20,634 bases of DNA from assembly GCA_025964215.1 (NCBI GenBank), contig JAOPZG010000395.1, positions 1 through 20,634 on the forward strand, written 5' to 3'. The notes beneath the pieces are model-generated. The model searched no databases, was not told where the DNA came from, and saw nothing but the letters and a program-made list of their open reading frames with translations. Within the stretch, counting starts at the first letter, position 1. Each line of letters opens with the position of its first letter. Of this stretch, positions 6,851 to 14,311 are shown piece after piece. Made by a program: the position numbers and the translations under genes. The DNA is from Conexibacter sp. (GTDB lineage Bacteria > Actinomycetota > Thermoleophilia > Solirubrobacterales > Solirubrobacteraceae).

Positions 6851-7446
6851 ATGAACCAAGCACCACCATCTGGACGCGGCGTCGCGATCGCCACCGGCTC
6901 GACCACCGCGCCGGCCCGGCGGTGCTCGATGCGCTGGCCAAGCGGCGTGGGGGGATGAACGTGTTGATCGAACAACGCCGACGTCGAGCCGCGCGCGACC
7001 ACGCTCGACGGCACGCCCGAGGTCTGGGAGCAGGCGCTCAACGCCAACCTCATCGGCCCGTGGGCCTGCGCGCAGGCGGTGGCGCGGCGGATGATTGCGG
7101 CGGGCACGCCGGCCGGGTCGTCAACGTGACGTCGATCCTCGCCACGATCCCGTTGTCGGGCAACGGCCCGTGCTGCGCCGCCAAGGTCGGACTGGATCTG
7201 CTGACCAAGGTGATGGCCTTGGAGCTGGCGCAGCACGGCATCGCCGACCGCATCGGAGCGGCCGGTGATCCCGCTGGGGCGCGCGGCGTCGGCCGGGGAG
7301 GTCGCGCGGGCGATCGTCTTCCTCGCACCTACGTGACCGGCTCCTCGCTGCTAGTCGACGGTGGGCTCGCGCTGGCCTCGGGGCCTGAAGAGCTGCAGAC
7401 CGCGACCGGCCTGCCCGCCAGCGCGTCGGCAGAGGGCGCGGCATGA
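6851..7446 (+). pseudogene. Broken short-chain dehydrogenase/reductase
   Basis: ATG 6851 follows AAGGGA by 6 bp and opens MNQAPPSGRGVAIATGST, an SDR start, but the frame is soon lost. Pieces of one SDR lie in successive frames: VLDALAKR; NNADVEPRATTLDG (the NNAG region); ALNANLIGPWACAQAVARRM; VVNVTSILATIPLSG (the catalytic-Ser strand); CCAAKVGLDLLTKVMALEL; then GRAASAGEVARAIVFLAP and YVTGSSLLVDGGLA. Several indels separate them, and part of the N-terminal half is missing. The catalytic Tyr of YxxxK is replaced by Cys. It sits behind an apparently intact promoter and operator. Its stop overlaps the start of the oxidoreductase gene, so it was once a coupled partner. Translation to its end is not possible. 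Confidence 0.85.
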
Positions 7447-8537
7447 GCGACGTCCTGCGCGTCGGCGTCGTCGGCTGCGGGCTGATCGGCCAGGCCGTCC
7501 ACCTGCCGAACCTGGCCGGGTTGCCGGAGCGCTTCGCGATCGCCGCGCTGGCCGACCCGAGCCCGACGGTCGGCGACGCGGTCGCCGCGCGCTACGGACT
7601 GACCTCGGCCCATCGCTCCTGGGAGGCGCTGCTGGACGCCGAGGCCGGGCTCGACGCGCTCGTCGTCTGCTCCCCGCACGCCACCCACGCCGCGGTGATC
7701 CTCGCAGCGCTGGAGCGCGGGCTGCACGTCTTCGTCGAGAAGCCGCTGTGCATCACGGTCGCCGACGCCGAGGCGATCGCGCGTGCCGCCACAGGGGCGG
7801 GCAAGGTGGTGCAGGTCGGCTACATGAAGCGCTACTCGCCGGGCTACGACGCGTTCCTGGCCGCGCTGCCGAGCAGCGCCGAGGGCCTGCGCGCGGTCGA
7901 CGTCCTGACCTACGACCCGTGGATGGCGCGCGCGCCGTTCGTTCCCTGGGGCCGGATGGTCCAGGGCGCAGACATCCCGGCCGTCGTCCTCGCTCGCGCG
8001 CGTGCAGAAGAGGCGCGGCAGGTCGGCGAGGCGGTCGGCGCCGAGGATCCAAAGTCGGTGCGCAGCTTCTCCTACACCTTCCTCGCCTGTCTGGTCCACG
8101 ACGTCAACCTGATCCACGGCGCGCTCGACCACCTCGGCATCGCCGCCGAGCCGCTGCGCAGCGCGGCTTGGGCCGACGGCGACGCCGCGACCGCGACGCT
8201 GCGCCTACCGGGCGGCGCCGAGTGGCGGATGACGTGGCTGCTGCTGCGCGGGCTGATGGACTTCGAGGAGCGCGCGCGGCTGTTCTTCTCCGACGCCATC
8301 CACGAGCTGACGTTCTCGGTGCCGTACCACGTCGACGTGCCGATCGCGCACGCGATGACGACCGGCGTCGCCGGCGTGCACCGGCGCACGGTGGACCTCA
8401 CCGTCCACGATCCCTTCCTCGCCGAGCTCGAGCACTTCCACGCCTGCGTGACCGCGGGATTGACGACGCGGACACCGCCGGAGCAGTCGGTCGCCGACCT
8501 GCGCGTCCTTCGCGACCTCTACCTGCGTCGATCGTGA
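7443..8537 (+). CDS. Gfo/Idh/MocA family NAD(P)-dependent oxidoreductase
   Basis: This 364-residue protein begins with a Rossmann motif, VGVVGCGLIG (7-16), and has the family hallmark EKP at 99-101 (VEKPLCITVADAEAIARA). The second domain carries LVHDVNLIHGALDH (H219, D220, H225), the region of the catalytic His. Members include inositol 2-dehydrogenases (IolG), scyllo-inositol dehydrogenases and other sugar or cyclitol dehydrogenases. With IolD and IolE in the same presumed regulon, oxidation of an inositol isomer to an inosose is the most attractive role, but the sequence does not prove it. The ATG overlaps the stop of the broken SDR. It presumably depends on the promoter at 6703, and may be affected by the upstream damage. 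Confidence 0.82.
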   Translation: MSDVLRVGVVGCGLIGQAVHLPNLAGLPERFAIAALADPSPTVGDAVAARYGLTSAHRSWEALLDAEAGLDALVVCSPHATHAAVILAALERGLHVFVEKPLCITVADAEAIARAATGAGKVVQVGYMKRYSPGYDAFLAALPSSAEGLRAVDVLTYDPWMARAPFVPWGRMVQGADIPAVVLARARAEEARQVGEAVGAEDPKSVRSFSYTFLACLVHDVNLIHGALDHLGIAAEPLRSAAWADGDAATATLRLPGGAEWRMTWLLLRGLMDFEERARLFFSDAIHELTFSVPYHVDVPIAHAMTTGVAGVHRRTVDLTVHDPFLAELEHFHACVTAGLTTRTPPEQSVADLRVLRDLYLRRS

Positions 8538-8581
8538 GCACGTGGGCCGCGGGATGATCTGGGCGTCCCCCGGCTACGGCC

Positions 8582-9469
8582 TCAGCCCGCGAACCGGTTG
8601 ACCGGCAGCCCCGCCACGCCCGGCTCCAGTTCGAGCACCGCGCCGGCCAAGGGCTGTTCGGCGAGCTGGGCGTCGGTCAGCCGGTGGCGGGCGGTCGTGA
8701 CGTAGAGCGTGCGGAGGTCCGGGCCGCCGAAGGTCGGGCAGGTCGGGTTGGTGGTGGGCAGCGTGATCGCGGCGTCGAGGGAGCCGGAGGGGTCGTAGCG
8801 GCGGATCTCGCCGCCGCCGAACAGGCAGACCCAGACGCCGCCCTCGGCGTCGACGGTTAGGCCGTCGGGCAGGCCGTCGCCGGCGCTGATGGCGGCAAAG
8901 GGCCGTCGGCCGTTCAACATGCCTTCGGCGCCGTCGAAGTCGTACAGGTCGATCCGCTGGGTCGTGCTATCGATGAAGTACATGCGGTCGCCCTCCGGGC
9001 TCCAGCCCAGCCCGTTGGACAGGGTGGTCGGCGCCTCGACGGCAGCGATCGGCTCGTCGGTGGCGATGCGGTAGAGCGCGGCCCGGTTCGGCGTTCGGGT
9101 CTTGGACATCGTCCCGGCCCACAGCCGGCCCTGCGGATCGCAGCGGCAGTCGTTGAAGCGCGTGTCGGGTTCGTCGGCCTCGACCGTCGCGAGGAGGCAG
9201 CGCGCGCCGCCGTCGCCGTCGACGGCGACGAGGTCGTGGCCAATCGCGAGCACCATGCCTCCGCCCTCGCGCGGGACGGCCGCGCTGACCTCGCCGCCGA
9301 ACGAGCGCGCGGTCGATGACCGCGCGCCCGGTGTCCAGGCCAGGACCCGACCGCGGAGGATGTCGACGCGCACGAGCTGGCCGGAGCGGCCATCCCAGGT
9401 CGGGCCCTCGCCGAGCTGGTCGTGCTCGTGGACCGCGACGCCGACATCCGGAGTTGTCCCAGTACTCAT
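8582..9469 (-). CDS. SMP-30/gluconolactonase family lactonase
   Basis: This 295-residue six-bladed beta-propeller hydrolase opens sugar lactones using one divalent metal. The expected ligands are visible: E21 in LGEGPTWD, N106 in RFNDCRCDPQGRLWAG, N152 in LSNGLGWSPEGDRMYF, and D202 in LPDGLTVDAEGGVWV. The length is normal. It is divergent from the SDR at 9561. The FadR-type palindrome ends only two bases before its ATG, so its transcript would be leaderless or nearly so. Placement in the presumed inositol regulon suggests it opens a lactone formed when a sugar acid or aldehyde is oxidised. It converges on the oxidoreductase gene, which ends 44 bp away. Confidence 0.88.
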   Translation of the reverse strand: MSTGTTPDVGVAVHEHDQLGEGPTWDGRSGQLVRVDILRGRVLAWTPGARSSTARSFGGEVSAAVPREGGGMVLAIGHDLVAVDGDGGARCLLATVEADEPDTRFNDCRCDPQGRLWAGTMSKTRTPNRAALYRIATDEPIAAVEAPTTLSNGLGWSPEGDRMYFIDSTTQRIDLYDFDGAEGMLNGRRPFAAISAGDGLPDGLTVDAEGGVWVCLFGGGEIRRYDPSGSLDAAITLPTTNPTCPTFGGPDLRTLYVTTARHRLTDAQLAEQPLAGAVLELEPGVAGLPVNRFAG

Positions 9470-9482
9470 TCAGTGATTAGAT
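9454..9482 (+). promoter_or_regulatory. Promoter of the SDR/M20 unit
   Basis: TTGTCC (9454-9459) and TTAGAT (9477-9482) are 17 bp apart. The -10 box lies inside the operator at 9472-9486. Reading leftward, TCTAAT in the same palindrome could serve as the -10 of the lactonase gene, so one operator would control both directions. Confidence 0.5.
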
Positions 9483-9486
9483 CACT
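9472..9486. promoter_or_regulatory. FadR-type operator, copy 2 (divergent)
   Basis: AGTGATTAGATCACT is the most symmetric of the three copies; only the central base is unpaired. It lies between the divergent lactonase and SDR genes and can regulate both. Confidence 0.75.
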
Positions 9487-9560
9487 TTGAGGATGCCGTT
9501 GCCCACCACCGACGCACCCACCCTGCCCGCCCCGGTCTCCCCATGAGCCAGGAGCTCGTC

Positions 9561-10352
9561 ATGACCGCAGCACCCCAGAGCCTCGCCGGCGAGGTCGCCA
9601 TCGTCACCGGCGGCTCGCGTGGCATCGGCTACGCCGTCGTCGAGCTGCTTGCCGCGCACGGCGCAGCGGTCGCGTTCTGCGGTCGCGACGAAGCGGCTGG
9701 CCGCGAGGCGCAAGCGCGGCTGGCAGTCGGAGCAGGCGGCGATCGCATCGCCTTTTGGCCCGCGGATGTCGCGTCCGAGGCCGACGTCGCCGCCCTGGCC
9801 GCGGGGTGCCGCGAGCGCTTCGGCCCGGCGACGATCCTGGTCAACAACGCGGGCGTCAACGCGAACTTCGACGCCGAGACGATGACCGAGGACGAGTGGG
9901 ACCGCTTCTTCGGGATCGACCTCAAGGCGGCCTGGCTCGGCGCCAAGCACGTGCTCGGCGGCATGCGGGCGGCGGGCCGCGGCTCGATCGTCAACGTCTC
10001 CTCGCTGCATGGCTTCGTCACGCTGGAGGGCTTCTTCCCCTACGCCGCCGCGAAGTCCGGCCTCGTCGGGCTGACCCGCAGCCTGGCGCTCGACTACGGC
10101 GTCCACGGGATCCGGGTCAACTGCGTCGCGCCCGGCTTCATCCGGACGCGCCTGGTCCAGGACTCAATCGACCTCAACGACGACAAGGCCGCCGCCGAGC
10201 AGCGCATGGTGCGCGGCGTCGCGCTGGGTCGGATCGGGGATCCGGCGGAGGTCGCGCACGTCGTGCGCTTCCTGGCCTCCGACGAGGCGAGCTACGTCAC
10301 GGGCGCGTCGCTGCTGGTCGACGGCGGGCTGACGGCGCGGCGCGCGGGGTGA
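9561..10352 (+). CDS. Short-chain dehydrogenase/reductase (SDR)
   Basis: This classical NAD(P)-dependent SDR has 263 residues from ATG 9561. I prefer this start over the in-frame ATG 9543 because AGGAG (9550-9554) lies 6 bp before it. The cofactor motif is TGGSRGIG (16-23), then NNAG (95-98), catalytic Ser in NVSS (147-148), Tyr161 and Lys165 in YAAAK, and the C-terminal YVTGASLLVDGGLT. It would oxidise a secondary alcohol of a sugar, sugar acid or cyclitol, or reduce the ketone. It is first in a unit with the M20 gene, which starts on its stop codon (GTGA). It is under the divergent FadR-type operator. Confidence 0.9.
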   Translation: MTAAPQSLAGEVAIVTGGSRGIGYAVVELLAAHGAAVAFCGRDEAAGREAQARLAVGAGGDRIAFWPADVASEADVAALAAGCRERFGPATILVNNAGVNANFDAETMTEDEWDRFFGIDLKAAWLGAKHVLGGMRAAGRGSIVNVSSLHGFVTLEGFFPYAAAKSGLVGLTRSLALDYGVHGIRVNCVAPGFIRTRLVQDSIDLNDDKAAAEQRMVRGVALGRIGDPAEVAHVVRFLASDEASYVTGASLLVDGGLTARRAG

Positions 10353-11478
10353 TCGCCGCCCTCCAAGGGCGCCTCGCGGCGCCCCGCGACGAGCTCTGGG
10401 CCGACCTCGAGCGGCTCGTCGGCCTCGACTCCCCGTCGCACGATCTCACCTGCCTGAGTCGGACCGCCGACTGGCTCGCCCCGTGGCTGGCGGCGATCGG
10501 GAGGGTCGAGTGCCACGCGGCCGCCGACGGCCGCGTCCACCTGCTAGCCGGCATGCCGGGCGCAACCGAGCGCAGCCCGCAGGATCCTCTGCCACTACGA
10601 CACCGTCTGGCCCGCCGGGACGGCTGCCGCGTGGCCACTGACCGTCGACGGAGGCGTCGCGACCGGTCCTGGGGTCTTCGACATGGCCTCGATCTGTGCC
10701 GCCCGCCACGGGCTCGTCGCCCTCCGGGAGCTGGGCTCCGACGCCGGCGTCCGTCTGCTCGTGACCGCCGGCGAGGAGATCGGGAGCCCGACGAGCATGG
10801 CGCTGATCGCCGCGCTCGCCGCGCCGGCCGCCGCCGTGCTGGTGCCCGAGCCGCCGCTGCCGGACGGGAGCCTGAAGACGCGGCGCAAGACGGCGGCGAT
10901 CGAGATCCGCGGGCGCGCCGCGCACGCCGGCGTCGCCCCGCACGAGGGCGTCGACGCCAACTCCGAGCTGGCGCGGCTGGTGACCGACCTGCGCGCGCTG
11001 GCCGCGTCGTTCCCGGGCAGCTCGATCACGGTCGGGCGGATGGAGGGCGGGACGGCGGCCAACGTCGTCGCCGAGCATGCGCGTGCCGAGGTCGACTTCC
11101 GCGCACGCACGACGGCCGACCTGGAGGCGCTGGCGCAGCGCATCCGCGCGCTTCGGCCGCTGCATCCGGAGGCCGAGATCGACGTCGCGTCGGCGTCCAC
11201 CGGCCGCCGCTGGAGCAGCTCCGTCCTCGGAGGCGCTACTGGGTCGCGCGCGACGGCTCGGCGCGGAGATCGGGCGCACGGTCAGCGCGGGGGAGACCGG
11301 CGGCGGCAGCGACGGCAACCTGGCGCAGGCGGCCGGCGCACCGACCCTCGATGGGCTCGGCGTCCGCGGCCACGGACCGCACAGGCGCGAGGAGCGCGTC
11401 GACCTCGACGACCTCGTCCCGGCCGCTGCGCTGCTCGTCGCGCTGGCTTCCGAGGTGGCATCGATCCGCCCAGTGTGA
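10349..11478 (+). pseudogene. Frameshifted M20-family metallohydrolase
   Basis: From GTG 10349, overlapping the SDR stop, the frame reads as the start of an M20/ArgE-type hydrolase (ELWADLERLVGLDSPSHD). The frame shifts near 10570-10580, after GMPGATERSPQ. The next frame carries the metal-site core: CHYDTVWPAGT (HxD), GPGVFDM, TAGEEIGSP (Glu pair) and GRAAHAGVAPHEGVDAN. A second disturbed stretch near 11195-11225 moves to the last frame, with SAGETGGGSDGN and APTLDGLGVRGHGPHRREE. All catalytic regions survive, so the damage is recent or a sequencing error. Close relatives are carboxypeptidase G2-like hydrolases that cleave amide bonds. Its role beside cyclitol genes is unclear. Confidence 0.85.
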
Positions 11479-11490
11479 TGCGATGACCAT

Positions 11491-12222
11491 ATGACGCGCC
11501 TGCACCGAGACGTGATGCGCCAGCTCCTGAGCGACATCGTGTCCGAACGGCGGCCGGCAGGGGAGATGCTCCCGCGCGAGGTCGACCTCGCTGACGAGTT
11601 CAGCGTCAGCCGCGGCGTCGCCCGGGAGACGATCCGCGCGATGGAGGAGCGCGGGCTGATCGCCGTCCGTCACGGCAAAGGCGCGACGGTCACCGAGCCC
11701 GACCGGTGGAACGTCTTCGACCCGGACGTCCTCGCCGCGCTGCTCGACAGCGATCGCGGCAGCGAGGTGCTGGCGCAGTACCTCGAGTGCCGACGCATCC
11801 TCGAGGTCGAGGCGGCCGGGCTCGCCGCCGCACGGGTCACCGCGAAGCAGCTCAAGGTCGTCGAGGCGGCCTACTCTGCCATGGAGAATGCCGCGGCCAT
11901 GACGGGCGCACGCAGCGAGCAGCTCTTCCACGAGGCCGACGTCGCCTTCCACCAGGCCCTGATCGCGGCGACCGGCAACCAGGCGCTCGGCGTGCTGGCC
12001 GACCGCATCCACTCCGCGCTGTTGCTCGCCCGCTTCCCGCTCGCCCGCCCCGAATACCGCGAGGAGCGCGCGCTGCCCGAGCACCGCCGTATCCTCGACG
12101 CGCTCGGCGACGGCGACCCCGCCGCCGCCCGTGCGGCGATGAGCGAGCACCTCGACACGATCGGCACCTACCTCCGCGAGCACACCAAGCGCGGGCGTGA
12201 GCAGCGCCGCGTGGCGGCCTGA
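11491..12222 (+). CDS. GntR family regulator, FadR/FCD subfamily
   Basis: This 243-residue protein has an N-terminal winged helix (LPREVDLADEFSVSRGVARE then TIRAMEERGLIAVRHGKGA, residues 28-64) and an all-helical FCD effector domain. The FCD metal and ligand residues are visible: D150 and H154 in EADVAFHQALI, H198 in PEHRRIL, and H220 in MSEHLD. The link DRWNVFDPDVLAALL is typical of regulators of sugar-acid catabolism. It lies 12 bp after the M20 gene, inside the presumed regulon. It is the best candidate to bind AGWGATTAGATCWCT at three promoters, probably released by a pathway acid or keto acid. Assignment of the sites to this protein is inference from symmetry and location. Confidence 0.9.
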   Translation: MTRLHRDVMRQLLSDIVSERRPAGEMLPREVDLADEFSVSRGVARETIRAMEERGLIAVRHGKGATVTEPDRWNVFDPDVLAALLDSDRGSEVLAQYLECRRILEVEAAGLAAARVTAKQLKVVEAAYSAMENAAAMTGARSEQLFHEADVAFHQALIAATGNQALGVLADRIHSALLLARFPLARPEYREERALPEHRRILDALGDGDPAAARAAMSEHLDTIGTYLREHTKRGREQRRVAA

Positions 12223-12240
12223 GGCAGCGTCACGCCGACA

Positions 12241-12261
12241 GCGCGGCGGCGACTGCCGCGC
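12241..12261 (+). terminator. Hairpin after the GntR-type gene
   Basis: GCGCGGC (12241-12247) pairs with GCCGCGC (12255-12261) around a 7-base loop, 18 bp after the GntR stop. It lacks a T-run and is probably a terminator of the GC-rich kind. Confidence 0.45.
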
Positions 12262-12500
12262 CCGCGTCGGCAAAGGTCCTCCTGCGCGAGTACTCGCTGG
12301 CCTCACGGCAACGCCGCCGGCCGCGAGCCGCTCGGCGTAGGCGGCGCACGAGCGTCGAGGAGCTGACGCAGCCGTGGCCGGCGTGCCATCGGAGGGACGC
12401 GACGACGCTGGGCGTGACGTGCCGGGAGCTCCACCTCGATGGAAGCCGGCCTGGCCGGCGACGATCGCCACCGAGATGCTGCTCGAGTGCGACCATCGCC
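12262..12500 (-). pseudogene. Possible decayed coding remnant, family uncertain
   Basis: No intact gene fits here. On the minus strand, protein-like phrases appear in more than one frame: VVASLRWHAGHGCVSSSTLV, then AAYAERLAAGGVAV, then EYSRRRTFADAGAAVAAALS before a stop at about 12230. Placed end to end they could be part of an FAD-dependent oxidoreductase, but that reading is weak. The alternative is plain intergenic DNA with GC-driven open frames. Confidence 0.25.
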
Positions 12501-12530
12501 TTGACGCAGGGTGACATCAAGTGATTAGAT
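12501..12530 (+). promoter_or_regulatory. Promoter of the iol-type operon
   Basis: TTGACG (12501-12506) and TTAGAT (12525-12530) are 18 bp apart. The GTG start of the first gene is at 12538, 7 bp after the -10 box. The transcript should therefore be leaderless, which explains the absence of a ribosome-binding site. Confidence 0.6.
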
Positions 12531-12534
12531 CTCT
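12520..12534. promoter_or_regulatory. FadR-type operator, copy 3
   Basis: AGTGATTAGATCTCT overlaps the -10 box and almost reaches the start codon of the 2-hydroxyacid dehydrogenase gene. It differs from copy 2 at one base. It would control the whole six-gene operon. Confidence 0.75.
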
Positions 12535-12537
12535 GGC

Positions 12538-13548
12538 GTGGCGACCGCTCCGACCCCTGTCCCGCCGGCTCCGCCGGCCTCCGGCGACGTCCTCATCACC
12601 TGGCCCGACTACGACGCGTCCGCTGAGCATCTCGGAGCATTGCTAATCGGCGCCGGGCACCGGCTGCGGCTGGAGCCCAAGCGCGGCGCGCGCTCGACCG
12701 TCGACATGATCGGGCTCGTGGGCGGCGCGGTGGGGGCGATCGTCAGCACCGACCCGTTCAACGCGGCCGTGCTGGACGCGGCCGCCGAGCTACGCGTAAT
12801 CGCGCGGGTGGGCGTCGGGACCGACTCGGTCGACCTCGCCGCCGCCACCGCGCGTGGTGTCGCGGTGACGATCACGCCCGGCGCCAACGAGAGCACGGTC
12901 GCCGACCACACGGTCGCGCTGATGCTCGCGACGCTGCGGCGCGTCACCGAGCACGACGCGGGCGTCCGGGCCGGGCGCTGGGACCGGACCGGCGACCATG
13001 CGCCGTGGCTGCTGAGCGAGTCAACGATCGGCCTCGTCGGCTTCGGCCATATCGGCCGCTTGGTCGCGCGGCGGTTGAGCGGCTTCGACGTCCGGGTCCT
13101 CGTCACCGACCTGCAGCCGGCCGGTGACCCGGCGGTCGAGCAGGTCGAGCTCGACGTGCTGATGGCGCAGTCCGGCGTCATCTCGCTGCACGCCCCGCTG
13201 ACGCCCGCGACCCGCGGCGTGATCGGCGCCCGCGAGCTGGCGCTCGCCCGCCCGGACGCGATCCTCGTCAACACCGCCCGCGGCGGCATGATCGACGAGC
13301 ACGCGCTCGCGGCCGCCCTGCGCGAGGGTCGTCTCCGCGGAGCCGCGCTCGACGTCTTCGCCGACGAGCCACCGCACGCCTCCGAGCTGCTCACGCTGCC
13401 CAACGTCATCCTCAGCCCGCACATCGGCGGCCTCAGCGACCGCTCGATCGAGACGATGACGCGCCGGGCCACGGCCTCGGTGGTCGACGTCCTGGCTGGC
13501 CGCCGCCCCGCGCACCTCGCCAACCCCGAGGTCGAGCTCCGTGCCTGA
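12538..13548 (+). CDS. D-isomer-specific 2-hydroxyacid dehydrogenase
   Basis: This 336-residue NAD-dependent dehydrogenase is related to 3-phosphoglycerate dehydrogenase and hydroxypyruvate/glyoxylate reductases. The nucleotide fold has VGFGHIGR (167-174), with Asp191 at the end of the second strand suggesting NAD rather than NADP. The catalytic triad is present: Arg248 in NTARGG, Glu277 in FADEPP and His295 in SPHIGG. It lacks a C-terminal ACT domain, so it is a catabolic type rather than a regulated serine-pathway enzyme. It is first in the operon, starts with GTG, and overlaps the aldolase gene by 8 bp. Coupled to a class II aldolase, reduction of hydroxypyruvate or tartronate semialdehyde to glycerate is a plausible role. 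Confidence 0.88.
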   Translation: MATAPTPVPPAPPASGDVLITWPDYDASAEHLGALLIGAGHRLRLEPKRGARSTVDMIGLVGGAVGAIVSTDPFNAAVLDAAAELRVIARVGVGTDSVDLAAATARGVAVTITPGANESTVADHTVALMLATLRRVTEHDAGVRAGRWDRTGDHAPWLLSESTIGLVGFGHIGRLVARRLSGFDVRVLVTDLQPAGDPAVEQVELDVLMAQSGVISLHAPLTPATRGVIGARELALARPDAILVNTARGGMIDEHALAAALREGRLRGAALDVFADEPPHASELLTLPNVILSPHIGGLSDRSIETMTRRATASVVDVLAGRRPAHLANPEVELRA

Positions 13549-14311
13549 CTCGTCCCTGGTCGAGCGGGCCGCGAGCCGCGCCCCGCTGACCGGCACCTTC
13601 CTGACGCTGCCCGGCGCGACCGCGGCCGAGCTGCTCGCCGAGCCGTTCGACCTCGTCGCGATCGACCTCGAGCACGGCGCGCTTGGCCCGCTCGACGCCC
13701 AGGAGATGGTCCTCGGCGCGCAAGCCGCTGGCGCTTACGCGCTCGTCCGGCTCCCGGCCGACGCCCACGGGCTGATGGCGACGATGCTCGACGCCGGCGC
13801 CGACGGCGTGCTGCTCGCCGATGTTGCCCATCCGCAGACCGCCGCTGCGGCCGTTGCGCGTGTAACGCATCCGCCCGACGGGACCCGCGGCTGGGGTCCG
13901 CGCCGGCTCACGCTGCGCCGGCGCGGCAGCGGCGTGCCGGCACGCCCCGCGCTCTGGGTCCAGATCGAGAGCGCGGCGGGCGTCGCGCGCGCGGCCGAGA
14001 TCGCCGCGGTGCCCGGCGTCGACGCGCTCGTCGTCGGCACCGCCGACCTGTCCTTCGCGCTCGGCACCCCGCTGGACACGCACACGCCGGAGCTGCTCGC
14101 CGCGGTGACCGCCGTGCGGGCGGCGGCAACGGGCGCGGGTGTCGTCTTCGGGGTCGCCGGTGCCCTCGACGTCGCCCCACCGGCGGTGCTAGCCGGCGCG
14201 AACCTGCTGATGCATGGCACCGACGCGCGCCTCTGCGCGCTGGCCGTCGACTCAGCGGCGCTGTGGCTGCGCTCGGCCTTCAACATCGATCAGGAGACCC
14301 CACTCTCGTGA
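13541..14311 (+). CDS. HpcH/HpaI family class II aldolase
   Basis: This 256-residue metal-dependent pyruvate-type aldolase has the expected sites: His45 in IDLEHGALG, Arg70 in ALVRLPA, Glu143 in WVQIESAAG and Asp169 in GTADLSFALG (Glu and Asp bind the metal). It also carries HPPDGTRGWGP. The family cleaves 4-hydroxy-2-oxo acids to pyruvate, or to hydroxypyruvate, and an aldehyde; GarL of glucarate breakdown is a member. It overlaps the dehydrogenase before it and the histidinol-dehydrogenase-like gene after it (GTGA), so the three are translationally coupled. It probably cleaves the six-carbon keto acid formed by the operon. VGTAD replaces the more usual GPND. Confidence 0.88.
   Translation: MPDSSLVERAASRAPLTGTFLTLPGATAAELLAEPFDLVAIDLEHGALGPLDAQEMVLGAQAAGAYALVRLPADAHGLMATMLDAGADGVLLADVAHPQTAAAAVARVTHPPDGTRGWGPRRLTLRRRGSGVPARPALWVQIESAAGVARAAEIAAVPGVDALVVGTADLSFALGTPLDTHTPELLAAVTAVRAAATGAGVVFGVAGALDVAPPAVLAGANLLMHGTDARLCALAVDSAALWLRSAFNIDQETPLS

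Noticed and set aside
5377..7236. Long minus-strand open frame opposite the receptor gene
   Set aside because: Antisense shadow with no family motif. It spans an operon terminator, a promoter and a pseudogene.
12230..12520. 96-codon minus-strand open frame as a real gene
   Set aside because: The frame is Arg/Ser-rich and covers a terminator-like hairpin and the iol promoter. The protein-like phrases are in different frames, so it is listed as a possible remnant.
14263..14307. Earlier start for the HDH-like enzyme
   Set aside because: The extra 15 residues lie inside the aldolase gene and lack a ribosome-binding site. GTG 14308 has AGGAG upstream and overlaps the preceding stop.
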